DNA of 15,243 nt from Micavibrio sp. UBA2638. Its GTDB lineage: Bacteria; Pseudomonadota; Alphaproteobacteria; Micavibrionales; Micavibrionaceae. The DNA lies in the NCBI GenBank assembly GCA_002359735.1, contig DENS01000001.1:166685-181927 (forward strand). The letters are read 5' to 3'. The translations under genes were made by a program, and so were the position numbers. The notes under the pieces are model-generated. The model did no database searches. It saw only the letters and a program-made list of their open reading frames with translations, and was not told the DNA's origin. Below, in pieces: positions 1 to 7,368 of the stretch; positions within the stretch are counted from its first letter, which is position 1; each line of letters starts with the position of its first letter.

Positions 1-740
1 GCAATCTCATTTTCATGATGAGGAAATTTCAGATCCGCCCCGCCGCCATGGATATCAAAAGGCAACTTTAAATGTTTTTCAGCCATGGCCGAGCATTCAA
101 TATGCCAGCCCGGACGACCACGCCCCCAAGGGCTGTCCCATCCCGGCTCATCCTCTGCGCTAGGTTTCCACAATACAAAATCGGCCGGGTCACGTTTATA
201 ACTGGCAATTTCAACGCGCGAACCAGCTACTTGCTCCTCCCGGCTACGACCAGACAAAGCGCCGTACGCGTCCCCGTATTCAGGGACATTAAAAAGAACA
301 TGCCCATCTGATTCATATGCCATATCACGCTGCACAAGTGTTTCAATCAGCTCTATCATATCGGAAATATGGGTTGTTGCCCGCGGTTGTATGTCAGGCG
401 TTTTGCACCCCAATGCCTTCATATCGGCATTATATATGGCGGTGTAGTGTTCTGTGATTTCATTAATGCGCCGGCCTGTCTCTTTAGCGGCGGCCATGAT
501 TTTGTCATCAACATCTGTAATATTGGACACATATGTTACGGCATTATCGCCATATATCTGTTTCAAAAGACGCGTTAGCACATCAAATACAACAGCCATG
601 CGGGCATTCCCGATATGGGCAAAGTTGTAAACCGTAGGACCGCACGCGTACAGACGTACATCTTTCTCATCAATCGGCGTAAAAACAGTTTTTTCCCGGG
701 TCAGCGAGTTATATAGATTTATCTGTGCACGTTGTGGCAT
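1..740 (-). CDS. cysS: Cysteinyl-tRNA synthetase, N-terminal part (cut by window edge)
   Basis: Charges tRNA-Cys with cysteine in the cytoplasm (class I aminoacyl-tRNA synthetase). The reading frame runs from ATG at 740 leftwards off the window, giving about 246 residues of a protein usually near 460. Visible family marks are the Zn-ligand cysteine and nucleotide-binding region ACGPTVYNFAHIGNAR (C33; the HIGH-type motif reads HIGN at 42-45), ITDVDDKI, the second Zn-ligand cysteine in GWHIECSAMA (C216), and HGGGADLKFPHHENEI at the truncated end, which holds the remaining His/Glu zinc ligands. An AAGGA Shine-Dalgarno lies about 8 bases before the start, which fixes it. The gene is divergent from folE, with a roughly 100-base shared upstream region. 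The KMSKS loop and anticodon-binding domain lie outside the window. Identification is very secure. Confidence 0.97.
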   Translation of the reverse strand, partial: MPQRAQINLYNSLTREKTVFTPIDEKDVRLYACGPTVYNFAHIGNARMAVVFDVLTRLLKQIYGDNAVTYVSNITDVDDKIMAAAKETGRRINEITEHYTAIYNADMKALGCKTPDIQPRATTHISDMIELIETLVQRDMAYESDGHVLFNVPEYGDAYGALSGRSREEQVAGSRVEIASYKRDPADFVLWKPSAEDEPGWDSPWGRGRPGWHIECSAMAEKHLKLPFDIHGGGADLKFPHHENEI

Positions 741-838
741 TTTCAATTCCTTGAACATGTAACTTTTTACTGGAAAGTAAGCGAAAATAAAGGTAAGACC
801 AAGCCCTAAGATGAAATTTTTTGTATGGAACCAGAATT

Positions 839-1450
839 ATGGCGAGTGAAAAAATCAACCAGAAAGAATTTGACATGAACAAACGCCCCAGCCGTGAAGA
901 AGCAGAAGACGCAGTAAGAACGCTTTTACGCTGGGCCGGTGAAGACCCTAAACGTGAAGGCCTCATTGAAACGCCTAAACGTGTCGCCAAGGCGTACGAA
1001 GAATTCTTCTCTGGCTATGCACTTGATCCCCATAAAGAACTTGCCAAAACATTTGAGGACATTCAGGGTTTTGACGATATGGTTCTGGTAAAAGACATTG
1101 AATTTGTATCACATTGCGAACACCACATGGTGCCGATTATCGGAAAAGCGCATGTCGCATATTGGCCCGACGAAAAAGTTGTCGGCATATCAAAACTGGC
1201 ACGTATTGTTGATATTTATGCCAAACGCCTCGTGTCGCAAGAAACCATGACAAAGCAGATCGTCGACACAATTGATCAAGCCCTAAAACCCAAAGGCGTT
1301 GCCGTCATGATTGATGCCAACCACCAGTGCATGTCAATCCGCGGTGTCAACAAAATGCTATCCTCCACAACAACTGCTATGTTCTCTGGCAATTTTAAAA
1401 GTGATCTGCATCTACAGCGCCGCTACATGGATATGGTGACATATAAGTAA
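839..1450 (+). CDS. folE: GTP cyclohydrolase I
   Basis: Converts GTP to 7,8-dihydroneopterin triphosphate, the first step of tetrahydrofolate/pterin synthesis and in many bacteria also the entry to queuosine. About 203 residues, normal for the family. The core is unmistakable: EFVSHCEHHMVP carries the zinc ligands (C93, H96), ISKLARIVDIYAKR and the QERLT-like VSQETMTKQI follow, and NHQCMSIRG gives the third zinc ligand (C164), with the STTT/F-SG stretch near the end. The zinc ligands show this is the Zn-dependent type IA enzyme. ATG at 839 is chosen because GGAA lies 8 bases upstream; a TTG at 821 and an ATG at 875 are in frame, so the first dozen residues are uncertain. Divergent from cysS and convergent with the receiver-domain gene to the right. 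Confidence 0.97.
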   Translation: MASEKINQKEFDMNKRPSREEAEDAVRTLLRWAGEDPKREGLIETPKRVAKAYEEFFSGYALDPHKELAKTFEDIQGFDDMVLVKDIEFVSHCEHHMVPIIGKAHVAYWPDEKVVGISKLARIVDIYAKRLVSQETMTKQIVDTIDQALKPKGVAVMIDANHQCMSIRGVNKMLSSTTTAMFSGNFKSDLHLQRRYMDMVTYK

Positions 1451-1451
1451 G

Positions 1452-1464
1452 AGGCCGGAGGCCT
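1452..1464 (+). other. Small GC-rich hairpin after folE
   Basis: Two bases past the folE stop, AGGCC-GGA-GGCCT can form a perfect 5-bp stem with a 3-base loop, in a 60-base gap between two convergent genes. It has no T-run after it, so it is at best a weak or Rho-assisted end signal. The rest of the gap holds nothing I recognise. Confidence 0.3.
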
Positions 1465-1510
1465 GGTCCACCTCTAAAATAAGAGAATACACGTACGGTC
1501 AACGCCATGA

Positions 1511-2407
1511 TCAGTGCGTGTGATCTGACAATCCGCGGCGCATAGATCCCTGAATAAAAGGCGATGTCTTAACAACATTCAAAAGCCTTTCTTTCGAAAA
1601 GGGTTTTTTCAGGAAATTATTGGCGCCGCCTTCAGCTGATTTCACGATGTTATCCCGTACAGTATCAACGCTCAGCATAACCGCAAAAATATTGGGGTCC
1701 ACTGTTTTCAAAGCCTTTAATACATCGTGCCCGCTCAATCCCGGCAAATGAATATCGATAAAAACAATATCCGGCGCATTTTCAATATATTGCACTATCG
1801 CATCTTCGCCGCAACGAGAAAGAATCATATCATATTCACGGTTCAATATTCCTGCCGCATAAGACGCCGTAAAACGATCATCTTCAATAACCTGAACCAA
1901 GGCATGCTCACGGCGCTCGCGGCGTAATGGAATGCTGGTTGTTTTATGCCTGTCGGCCATTTCTCTGTAAGCCGCAATGCGTTTTGCACTTAAGAATTTT
2001 TGATCAACAATCTTCTGGTACGTATAAAGCTCATGCTCCAATATGCCGAAATCAGCCAGTCCTTTTTCAAAACGGGAAGCCATAAATTTATACAGCGCTT
2101 TAAGGTTCGCTTTACTCTCATCAGAATTATAGGGCGCAACAAGAGCAATATCATTATCTTCAAAAAGATACATTGTGCCTTTAGGAACGTGCCCTGCCTC
2201 GTCTTTCAACGCCAAAAAATGGTCTTGCGCATCTTGGCGTTTTTGCGCCAGATATTTATTAATAGCCCCGGAGTTAGCAAGAATTTCGTTATGATTGATA
2301 TATTTTGACAATGAAAAATAAAGTATAGCCCAGCCATGAGGCGAATTTTTCAATTTTTGTAAATTCGTCAAAAAATGATGTTCGGCGCTCTTTTGAACGA
2401 CTTCCAT
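1511..2407 (-). CDS. Response-regulator-like protein: unknown N-terminal domain plus C-terminal receiver (REC) domain
   Basis: 298 residues. Roughly 170-290 is a CheY-like receiver domain: acidic pair in VIEDD (D176/D177), phospho-acceptor D218 in IVFIDIHLPGLSG, Ser246 at the conserved Thr/Ser position, and the invariant lysine before proline in FLKKPF (K268). All key residues are present, so it should be phosphorylatable. The first 165 residues match no family I can name; they are soluble, helix-rich and contain a short hydrophobic beta-hairpin-like stretch around MYLFEDNDIALVAP. REC at the C-terminus with an N-terminal partner is the reverse of common response regulators, and no DNA-binding domain is seen. 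No histidine kinase lies nearby, so the partner is unknown. ATG 2407 has TAAGGG about 9 bases upstream. Role inferred: signalling adaptor or phosphorylation-controlled effector. Confidence 0.85.
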   Translation of the reverse strand: MEVVQKSAEHHFLTNLQKLKNSPHGWAILYFSLSKYINHNEILANSGAINKYLAQKRQDAQDHFLALKDEAGHVPKGTMYLFEDNDIALVAPYNSDESKANLKALYKFMASRFEKGLADFGILEHELYTYQKIVDQKFLSAKRIAAYREMADRHKTTSIPLRRERREHALVQVIEDDRFTASYAAGILNREYDMILSRCGEDAIVQYIENAPDIVFIDIHLPGLSGHDVLKALKTVDPNIFAVMLSVDTVRDNIVKSAEGGANNFLKKPFSKERLLNVVKTSPFIQGSMRRGLSDHTH

Positions 2408-2508
2408 ATCCTTCTACCCTTATCCTAACGCCAGATTTTCCCTAGCCTATTAGACTTAAGTATACAGAATAAATATTAAAAGAGCCTATAATTTATATAG
2501 CATTTAAC

Positions 2509-2523
2509 GCAAATCCAATTTGC
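2509..2523 (-). other. Short hairpin after pyrC
   Basis: Directly after the pyrC stop codon (minus strand), GCAAAT-TGG-ATTTGC forms a perfect 6-bp stem with a 3-base loop. No T-run follows closely, so it may stabilise the transcript end rather than terminate it. The 117-base gap to the next gene is otherwise AT-rich and presumably holds the promoter of the receiver-domain gene. Confidence 0.3.
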
Positions 2524-2524
2524 C

Positions 2525-3622
2525 TTATAAGCTCAAACTCCAGTTTAGCTTTGGGTTTCCCAGCCCCAATGGCAAGGGAATAATATCGCCCGCCGGGGTT
2601 GAAAGGGCCTGCACATCCGATGGCCTCTTTTCCAAAGTGAAGACCTGATCAGGTTTATCCAATCCATAATAATTACGCCCAACATGACAAAGAAAATTCT
2701 CAAATATACGGCGCCCCTCCAGGCTGGATAGATCCACTCCGGCGTCTTCAAACCCCTGAGCGTAAAGCTGAGGGGCAATGCCACCTGTAAAGCAACCAGC
2801 CGCGCAGCCACATTCCGTTGCCTTTACGGTATGGGCGGCACTGTCAGTTCCGGCAAAAAATTTCGTATTATAAGGATCTGTGACAGCGGCCCGAATAGCA
2901 GTGCGGTCTTCCTGAAATTTCACCAATGGCAAACAATATAGATGATATTGTAGCCCCTGTAACAAATGCCCGACTGTATATAGAATATGTTGCGGCGTGA
3001 CACTGGCGGCGACGGTTGGGCCCGCCGACAAAACCAGATCCACAGCACATTTCGTCGTAATATGTTCACAGGCAAGCCGAATATCAGGATACGCATCCAA
3101 TAAGGCTGGCACGCGTTCTTTATAAAATATTTCTTCTGCATTACCACCGCGGTCAAAATAGTGTTCTGGCGGTAAATGGTGTTCTTCACCGTGAATACAA
3201 AGCGTAACATTATTATCCCGTATCGCTTCAAAAACGCCATTTTCAATGTAATTCAGGAATGGATATCCGAAGTCAGCACCCGTTGTGCCATGGGGGGGGT
3301 AATATTTACAAGCCTTGAGCAGGCCTGCCTTGGCCCCCTTTTCAATCATGTGCGGCGTGGTGTCTTTCGTCAGATAAAGGGGTGTAATAATTTCAATAAA
3401 ACGCCCACCGCCAGACTTTACAATCATCTCACGGTACTCTTCGATACTCCAATACGGCAAATCATCCGATTTAAAAACCTTGGCGACAGGCGGCTTTGTG
3501 TTTGGCATAGCCAAAAACCCTGCACAGCCCATATCCGCTTGAGAACGAATAATTGGTTCCAATAAGTCTTCCTGACGCAAATGTGTATGCAGATCATACC
3601 AATAAGGCAGTGTAAACTTCAT
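2525..3622 (-). CDS. pyrC: Dihydroorotase (class II, E. coli PyrC type)
   Basis: Cyclises N-carbamoyl-aspartate to dihydroorotate, step three of de novo pyrimidine synthesis. 365 residues, slightly longer than E. coli PyrC (about 348). The binuclear metal site is complete: HxH in YDLHTHLRQ (H12, H14), the lysine to be carboxylated in ACKYYPPHGTT (K106), H144 in CIHGEEH, H187 in CEHITTK and the catalytic Asp260 in GTDSAAH. The stretches TPQHILY, HLYCLPLVK, CGCAAGCF and NYYGL are further class II PyrC signatures. ATG 3622 is preceded by AAGGAT about 11 bases upstream. A run of eight C on the coding strand (G on plus, 3292-3299) falls just after K106. The gene is divergent from the methyltransferase gene, with only 61 bases between starts. 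Confidence 0.96.
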   Translation of the reverse strand: MKFTLPYWYDLHTHLRQEDLLEPIIRSQADMGCAGFLAMPNTKPPVAKVFKSDDLPYWSIEEYREMIVKSGGGRFIEIITPLYLTKDTTPHMIEKGAKAGLLKACKYYPPHGTTGADFGYPFLNYIENGVFEAIRDNNVTLCIHGEEHHLPPEHYFDRGGNAEEIFYKERVPALLDAYPDIRLACEHITTKCAVDLVLSAGPTVAASVTPQHILYTVGHLLQGLQYHLYCLPLVKFQEDRTAIRAAVTDPYNTKFFAGTDSAAHTVKATECGCAAGCFTGGIAPQLYAQGFEDAGVDLSSLEGRRIFENFLCHVGRNYYGLDKPDQVFTLEKRPSDVQALSTPAGDIIPLPLGLGNPKLNWSLSL

Positions 3623-3683
3623 GATTTTTGAAATCCTTATAAAAGCAGTTTTAAAATAGTCATGGCTACACTACCATGCAGAT

Positions 3684-4895
3684 ATGAACTGGCAAGCCCT
3701 CTTAGATTCGAACATTCAGGACTTTATATCCCGCCATGCGCAAGATGACGTCAAAGCTCTGGCCCTGCAAAAACCACCGCACAAAGACTGGCCCATCCCC
3801 CTGATATTAGATCAAATTAAAGCACGGCAAAAAGCACAAATTAAAATGCCGGGCTGGATTGTTCAGGCAGGTATAATATTTCCGGCTTCCGACCTAATAG
3901 AACAAGCATCTTCGGAAGCATGCGCTTTATTGAAAGCATCCATTGTCCAAGGAGATACATTTGTCGATCTAACGGCAGGCACAGGTGCGGACTGCTTTGC
4001 CTTTTTGCACTCATTCCGATCAGGCATAGCAATAGAACAAGACACAGAAGCGGCCGAAATTTTATCGCATAACGTATCGTGTTTTAATCAGGCAGAACAG
4101 TTAAAGGTCATCAACACCAACGCGGAAACATACATTGACCACATAACGCAAACCGATCTTATTTTTCTTGATCCGCAACGCCGCGACGATAAAAGAAAAG
4201 GAAAATTTGACCTTCAGGCCTGTGACCCCGATATTATTGCCTTATTACCAAAGCTAAAAACAAAAACGCGCAAGGTATTACTGAAGACGTCACCGGTTCT
4301 AGACATCTATAAAACGCTAAATGACCTGTCCCACGTTACAGACGTATATATCGTGCAATATCGTGGTGACTGTAAAGAATTGCTATTTCTTATAGATTTC
4401 GACACAGAAATTGCATGCGATGACGTCACAATCAACGCCATAAAAATAAATGACCACGGCCAAGCCATAGATAGTTTTACTTTTAATATGGGCCAGGAAC
4501 GCGGACTCCAATCCCCTCTATCGCTCCCATTAAAATATATTTACGAACCAGGTCCCGCCTTTCAAAAATCAGGGGGGTATAACGTCATCGCTGATCGTTA
4601 CAATCTTAAAAAGCTGCATGCCAACACACACCTATATACCGGCAATACATTGATAGAGGATTTTCCCGGGCGCCGTTTTCTATGTGAGGATCAATGCGCC
4701 GCCAATAAAAAAAACGTAAAGAAAATTCTTCCTGACCTAAAAGCAGGCATCACTGTCCGAAATTTTCCGTCCACCCCAGATCAGCTAAGAAAGAGATTAT
4801 CCGTCCGGGATGGCGGAAACGTTACATTATTTGCCTGCACCTTATCGGATGAACGCAAGATTCTTCTGAAATGCATAAAAATTCAACAGAATTAG
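3684..4895 (+). CDS. SAM-dependent methyltransferase with THUMP-like C-terminal domain (Bacteroidota-type family)
   Basis: 403 residues. The middle is a class I methyltransferase fold: SAM motif I in FVDLTAGTGADCF (about 93-105), an acidic residue after the next strand (IAIEQD), and a motif-IV-like IFLDPQRRD (D163-P-Q-R-R). The following LLKTSPVLDI and GDCKELLFLIDF, then YIYEPGPAFQKSGGYN, NTHLYTGN, FPGRRF and the ending VRNFPSTPDQLRKRL / VRDGGNVTLFACTL, match from memory the PG_1098-like proteins annotated as 'class I SAM-dependent methyltransferase / THUMP-like domain'. A nucleic-acid (RNA) substrate is inferred from the domain name only; none is known to me. No clear Shine-Dalgarno precedes ATG 3684, so the start is less sure. 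It stands alone, divergent from pyrC, and its codon use is AT-leaning. Confidence 0.82.
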   Translation: MNWQALLDSNIQDFISRHAQDDVKALALQKPPHKDWPIPLILDQIKARQKAQIKMPGWIVQAGIIFPASDLIEQASSEACALLKASIVQGDTFVDLTAGTGADCFAFLHSFRSGIAIEQDTEAAEILSHNVSCFNQAEQLKVINTNAETYIDHITQTDLIFLDPQRRDDKRKGKFDLQACDPDIIALLPKLKTKTRKVLLKTSPVLDIYKTLNDLSHVTDVYIVQYRGDCKELLFLIDFDTEIACDDVTINAIKINDHGQAIDSFTFNMGQERGLQSPLSLPLKYIYEPGPAFQKSGGYNVIADRYNLKKLHANTHLYTGNTLIEDFPGRRFLCEDQCAANKKNVKKILPDLKAGITVRNFPSTPDQLRKRLSVRDGGNVTLFACTLSDERKILLKCIKIQQN

Positions 4896-4953
4896 AAATA
4901 TATTTTCTTAAAATTTTTTATATATAAATCTTATTTATAAAAAACAGACACTT

Positions 4954-5046
4954 AACCAACCCCGCCCTATTTCAATGTATACTAATATATACGCAATATT
5001 AATAATTGTACGGTTAGACTAGGAATTGGGGCTCGGTCGGTTTTTT
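4954..5046 (+). promoter_or_regulatory. Candidate structured leader upstream of the GGDEF-EAL gene
   Basis: The 205-base gap before the GGDEF-EAL gene has no ORF. In it, AACCAACC (4954-4961) can pair with GGTCGGTT (5035-5042) with one mismatch, and GCCC just inside the left arm with GGGC just inside the right arm. The right arm runs into six T (5041-5046). Between the arms lie smaller AT-rich hairpins: GTATA/TATAC within about 4977-4992 and CAAT/ATTG within about 4994-5008. This could be a branched leader or attenuator. TATACT at 4978-4983 could instead be a -10 box, although no good -35 is placed for it. It matches no riboswitch I know. Confidence 0.25.
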
Positions 5047-5100
5047 CAAAATAAACCTTTTCGAAACACGAGAAAAAAAATAACATATCAAGGTAACTGA

Positions 5101-7299
5101 ATGCTCGCGTTAAAAACAATTTCTAGGGGAATGCCGTTTAAATCCAAGGCGGCAAATATCGGTAAAGACGAAATCATGTCAAATATCAGCACTGCCAATA
5201 AGAAAAAATCCAACATACTGAGTGCTTCACCGGCACAAATCTGGAAAAGCCGAATCAGCTGGCGGATTGCTTTGGCTGTATTTTTAACAATTCTGGCCGT
5301 ACAGGCCATTATTCTAAATTTCACATTGCGTGATTTTGAAAATGCGCGCCTGCAAGAACTAAGAGAAGTTGGCCGCTCCGCGATTGTTCCCATGATTGAT
5401 TCGCGGATAACCGATCTCCTTGCTTCTCCAATATCACCGGAAGAGGCAGAAAAACTAATAACGTTAACAAAAGTAAATGGACTATCGATTTATTCCAACC
5501 AGCTGGATTTGATTACAATTTATGGTGAACCACTGGCTTTGGTTATGTTGGAACGCGAAAGCCTGTCCAAAACATATAGATCAACGGATGGTAGCTCATA
5601 CGAAGTCGTATACCGCGCCAACGATTTGGGACGCCCTTTCATCATCGTAGCCCGTCTCGACTCGTCACACATACAGCCGCAAGTTCAAGCCTATGTTGAA
5701 CAAACCATTATAGTTATGTTGTTAATGTCCGCGTTTGTGACCACGGTTCTTATGATTGCACTGGGTCACTGGTTACTGGAACCGATTTTATTCATGCGCA
5801 ACAACCTGATCGCCGCATCAAAAAACCCGGAAAATCCAAATATCGCAGACTCTCCCTATGATAACGGCGATGAAATTGGCGAAGCCATAGAAATCGCCCA
5901 AAACCTTATCAAACAAAATGCCGATAATATTTCACGCATCAAAGGCGCGGCTCAGGATAAAATTCACAAACTGGCTTATTACGATACGTTAACCAGCCTG
6001 CCGAACCGCACATTATTTATTCAAACATTAAGCGAGCGCATTAAAAAAGCCAGTGCGGAAAAGACGGAACGCTTTGCCGTTATTACGATTGATCTGGATC
6101 ACTTTAAAGATGTAAACGACTCCATGGGCCATAATGTGGGCGATGCCATATTACGGGCAGTGGGCAAACGTTTACGTTCGGCGATGCCCGAAGTTGCAAC
6201 CGTGTCCCGTACAGGCGAAGATGAATTTGCCGTAACCATGCCGCTGGGTGGGGACGTCGACAATTCAAAAGCACTGGCCGATAAAATTGCTGCTGTCATA
6301 AGAACAGAGCCCTTTAAAGTCTTTAATGAACAATTCCAGATCCGCGCATCAATCGGGGTTTCAACCTTCCCTGATGACGCCACGGACCCGGATCAGGTTC
6401 TTAAAAATGCCGATATAGCCCTTAATCGGGCGAAAGAGGAAGGCCGCGACACGATCAAGGAATATTCCGAAGATTTCGACCGCGCCGTACAGCAACGTTT
6501 TCAAATGCTTCGTGATCTACGCGATGCACTGGAAAAAAATCAGCTGGAACTGTTTTATCAGCCACAGCTTGACCTTAAAACTGGTGAGGTTTTCGGGGCA
6601 GAGGCCCTTCTACGCTGGTGGAAACCGGATAATAGCAAAGACGGAGGCAGCTTTGTTTCCCCTGGTGAATTTATTCCGGTCGCAGAACAATCAGGCCTTA
6701 TTGTTCCCATCGGGGAATGGGTTATGCAAACGGCCTGTGAAGCGGCCATAAACTGGGAAAAGGAATATGGCAAAAAAGTCCGTATTGCCGTCAACGTATC
6801 TGCTGCACAATTCTCGCAAAGCGATATCGTCACCTTCACACAGAAAGTATTAAACGATACCGGTTTAGACCCGCGCATGCTTGAGCTTGAGGTGACCGAA
6901 AGTGTGTTTATGGATGATATTCAGCACACCATTCAAACACTGCAAAACCTTCACGCGCTGGGTGTAGAGTTGGCGATCGATGACTTTGGTACGGGATATT
7001 CATCCTTATCCTATCTACGCCAATTCCCGATTGACCGCCTGAAAATTGACCAGAGCTTCATCCGCAATGCCCTGAACAACCCGGACGATGCCTCTATTGC
7101 AAAAACCATTATCGGTTTGGGGCATTCCCTCAATCTAAAAGTGATTGCCGAGGGCGTAGAAACGCTTGATCACGAAAAATTCCTTATTGACCACGATTGT
7201 GACGAGGTTCAGGGCTTCCGCTATTCACGGCCAGTGCCAAATGATAATTTTGTCGAATTTATCACTGGCTATGATGGAAAACTCAGCAGCTTTGTTTAA
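5101..7299 (+). CDS. Membrane-anchored GGDEF(GEDEF)-EAL protein, probable c-di-GMP phosphodiesterase
   Basis: 732 residues. Layout: cytoplasmic N-terminus, TM1 about 54-74, periplasmic sensor about 75-200 (no recognised fold), TM2 about 202-226, HAMP-like helical linker to about 285, GGDEF domain about 290-455, EAL domain about 475-725. The cyclase signature reads GEDEF (372-376) rather than GGDEF, and the RxxD inhibitory site is absent (P363, A366), so cyclase activity is doubtful. The EAL domain looks fully competent: EALLRW (E501), VNVSAAQF, ELEVTESVF, DDFGTGYSS (D627, D628), RLKIDQSF, VIAEGVET and VQGF. The likely job is c-di-GMP hydrolysis controlled by a periplasmic cue, perhaps with GTP as activator as in Caulobacter PdeA, which also has GEDEF. 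ATG 5101 has AAGG 7-8 bases upstream; ATG 5176 is an alternative and would spare both membrane segments. Monocistronic, between a methyltransferase gene and aroA. Confidence 0.95.
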   Translation: MLALKTISRGMPFKSKAANIGKDEIMSNISTANKKKSNILSASPAQIWKSRISWRIALAVFLTILAVQAIILNFTLRDFENARLQELREVGRSAIVPMIDSRITDLLASPISPEEAEKLITLTKVNGLSIYSNQLDLITIYGEPLALVMLERESLSKTYRSTDGSSYEVVYRANDLGRPFIIVARLDSSHIQPQVQAYVEQTIIVMLLMSAFVTTVLMIALGHWLLEPILFMRNNLIAASKNPENPNIADSPYDNGDEIGEAIEIAQNLIKQNADNISRIKGAAQDKIHKLAYYDTLTSLPNRTLFIQTLSERIKKASAEKTERFAVITIDLDHFKDVNDSMGHNVGDAILRAVGKRLRSAMPEVATVSRTGEDEFAVTMPLGGDVDNSKALADKIAAVIRTEPFKVFNEQFQIRASIGVSTFPDDATDPDQVLKNADIALNRAKEEGRDTIKEYSEDFDRAVQQRFQMLRDLRDALEKNQLELFYQPQLDLKTGEVFGAEALLRWWKPDNSKDGGSFVSPGEFIPVAEQSGLIVPIGEWVMQTACEAAINWEKEYGKKVRIAVNVSAAQFSQSDIVTFTQKVLNDTGLDPRMLELEVTESVFMDDIQHTIQTLQNLHALGVELAIDDFGTGYSSLSYLRQFPIDRLKIDQSFIRNALNNPDDASIAKTIIGLGHSLNLKVIAEGVETLDHEKFLIDHDCDEVQGFRYSRPVPNDNFVEFITGYDGKLSSFV

Positions 7300-7330
7300 T
7301 GTTAAATTTATGCCAACACGTCATTTAACA
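7300..7330. repeat. Perfect 8-bp inverted repeat between the GGDEF-EAL gene and aroA
   Basis: Immediately after the stop codon of the GGDEF-EAL gene, TGTTAAAT (7300-7307) is repeated in inverted form as ATTTAACA (7323-7330) with a 15-base spacer; ATTTTT lies about ten bases further on. It could be an AT-rich, weak terminator for the upstream gene or a binding site for a dimeric regulator in front of aroA, which starts 39 bases later. Its symmetry is exact; its function is unknown. Confidence 0.45.
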
Positions 7331-7368
7331 ATTGCGATTTTTAGCACTTGCCTATATGTGTGTTCATC

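Noticed and set aside
72..578. Two plus-strand open frames near the left edge
   Set aside because: They lie antisense to cysS, whose family motifs run through the whole stretch.
767..780. TTACT-GGAA-AGTAA palindrome between cysS and folE
   Set aside because: Short, AT-rich and without a second copy; could be chance, so not listed as an operator.
2000..2308. Plus-strand frame inside the receiver-domain gene
   Set aside because: Antisense to a gene with intact receiver motifs and a good ribosome site; no features of its own.
4896..5100. Known c-di-GMP riboswitch upstream of the GGDEF-EAL gene
   Set aside because: The conserved core sequences of the known classes are not present; only generic pairing is seen.
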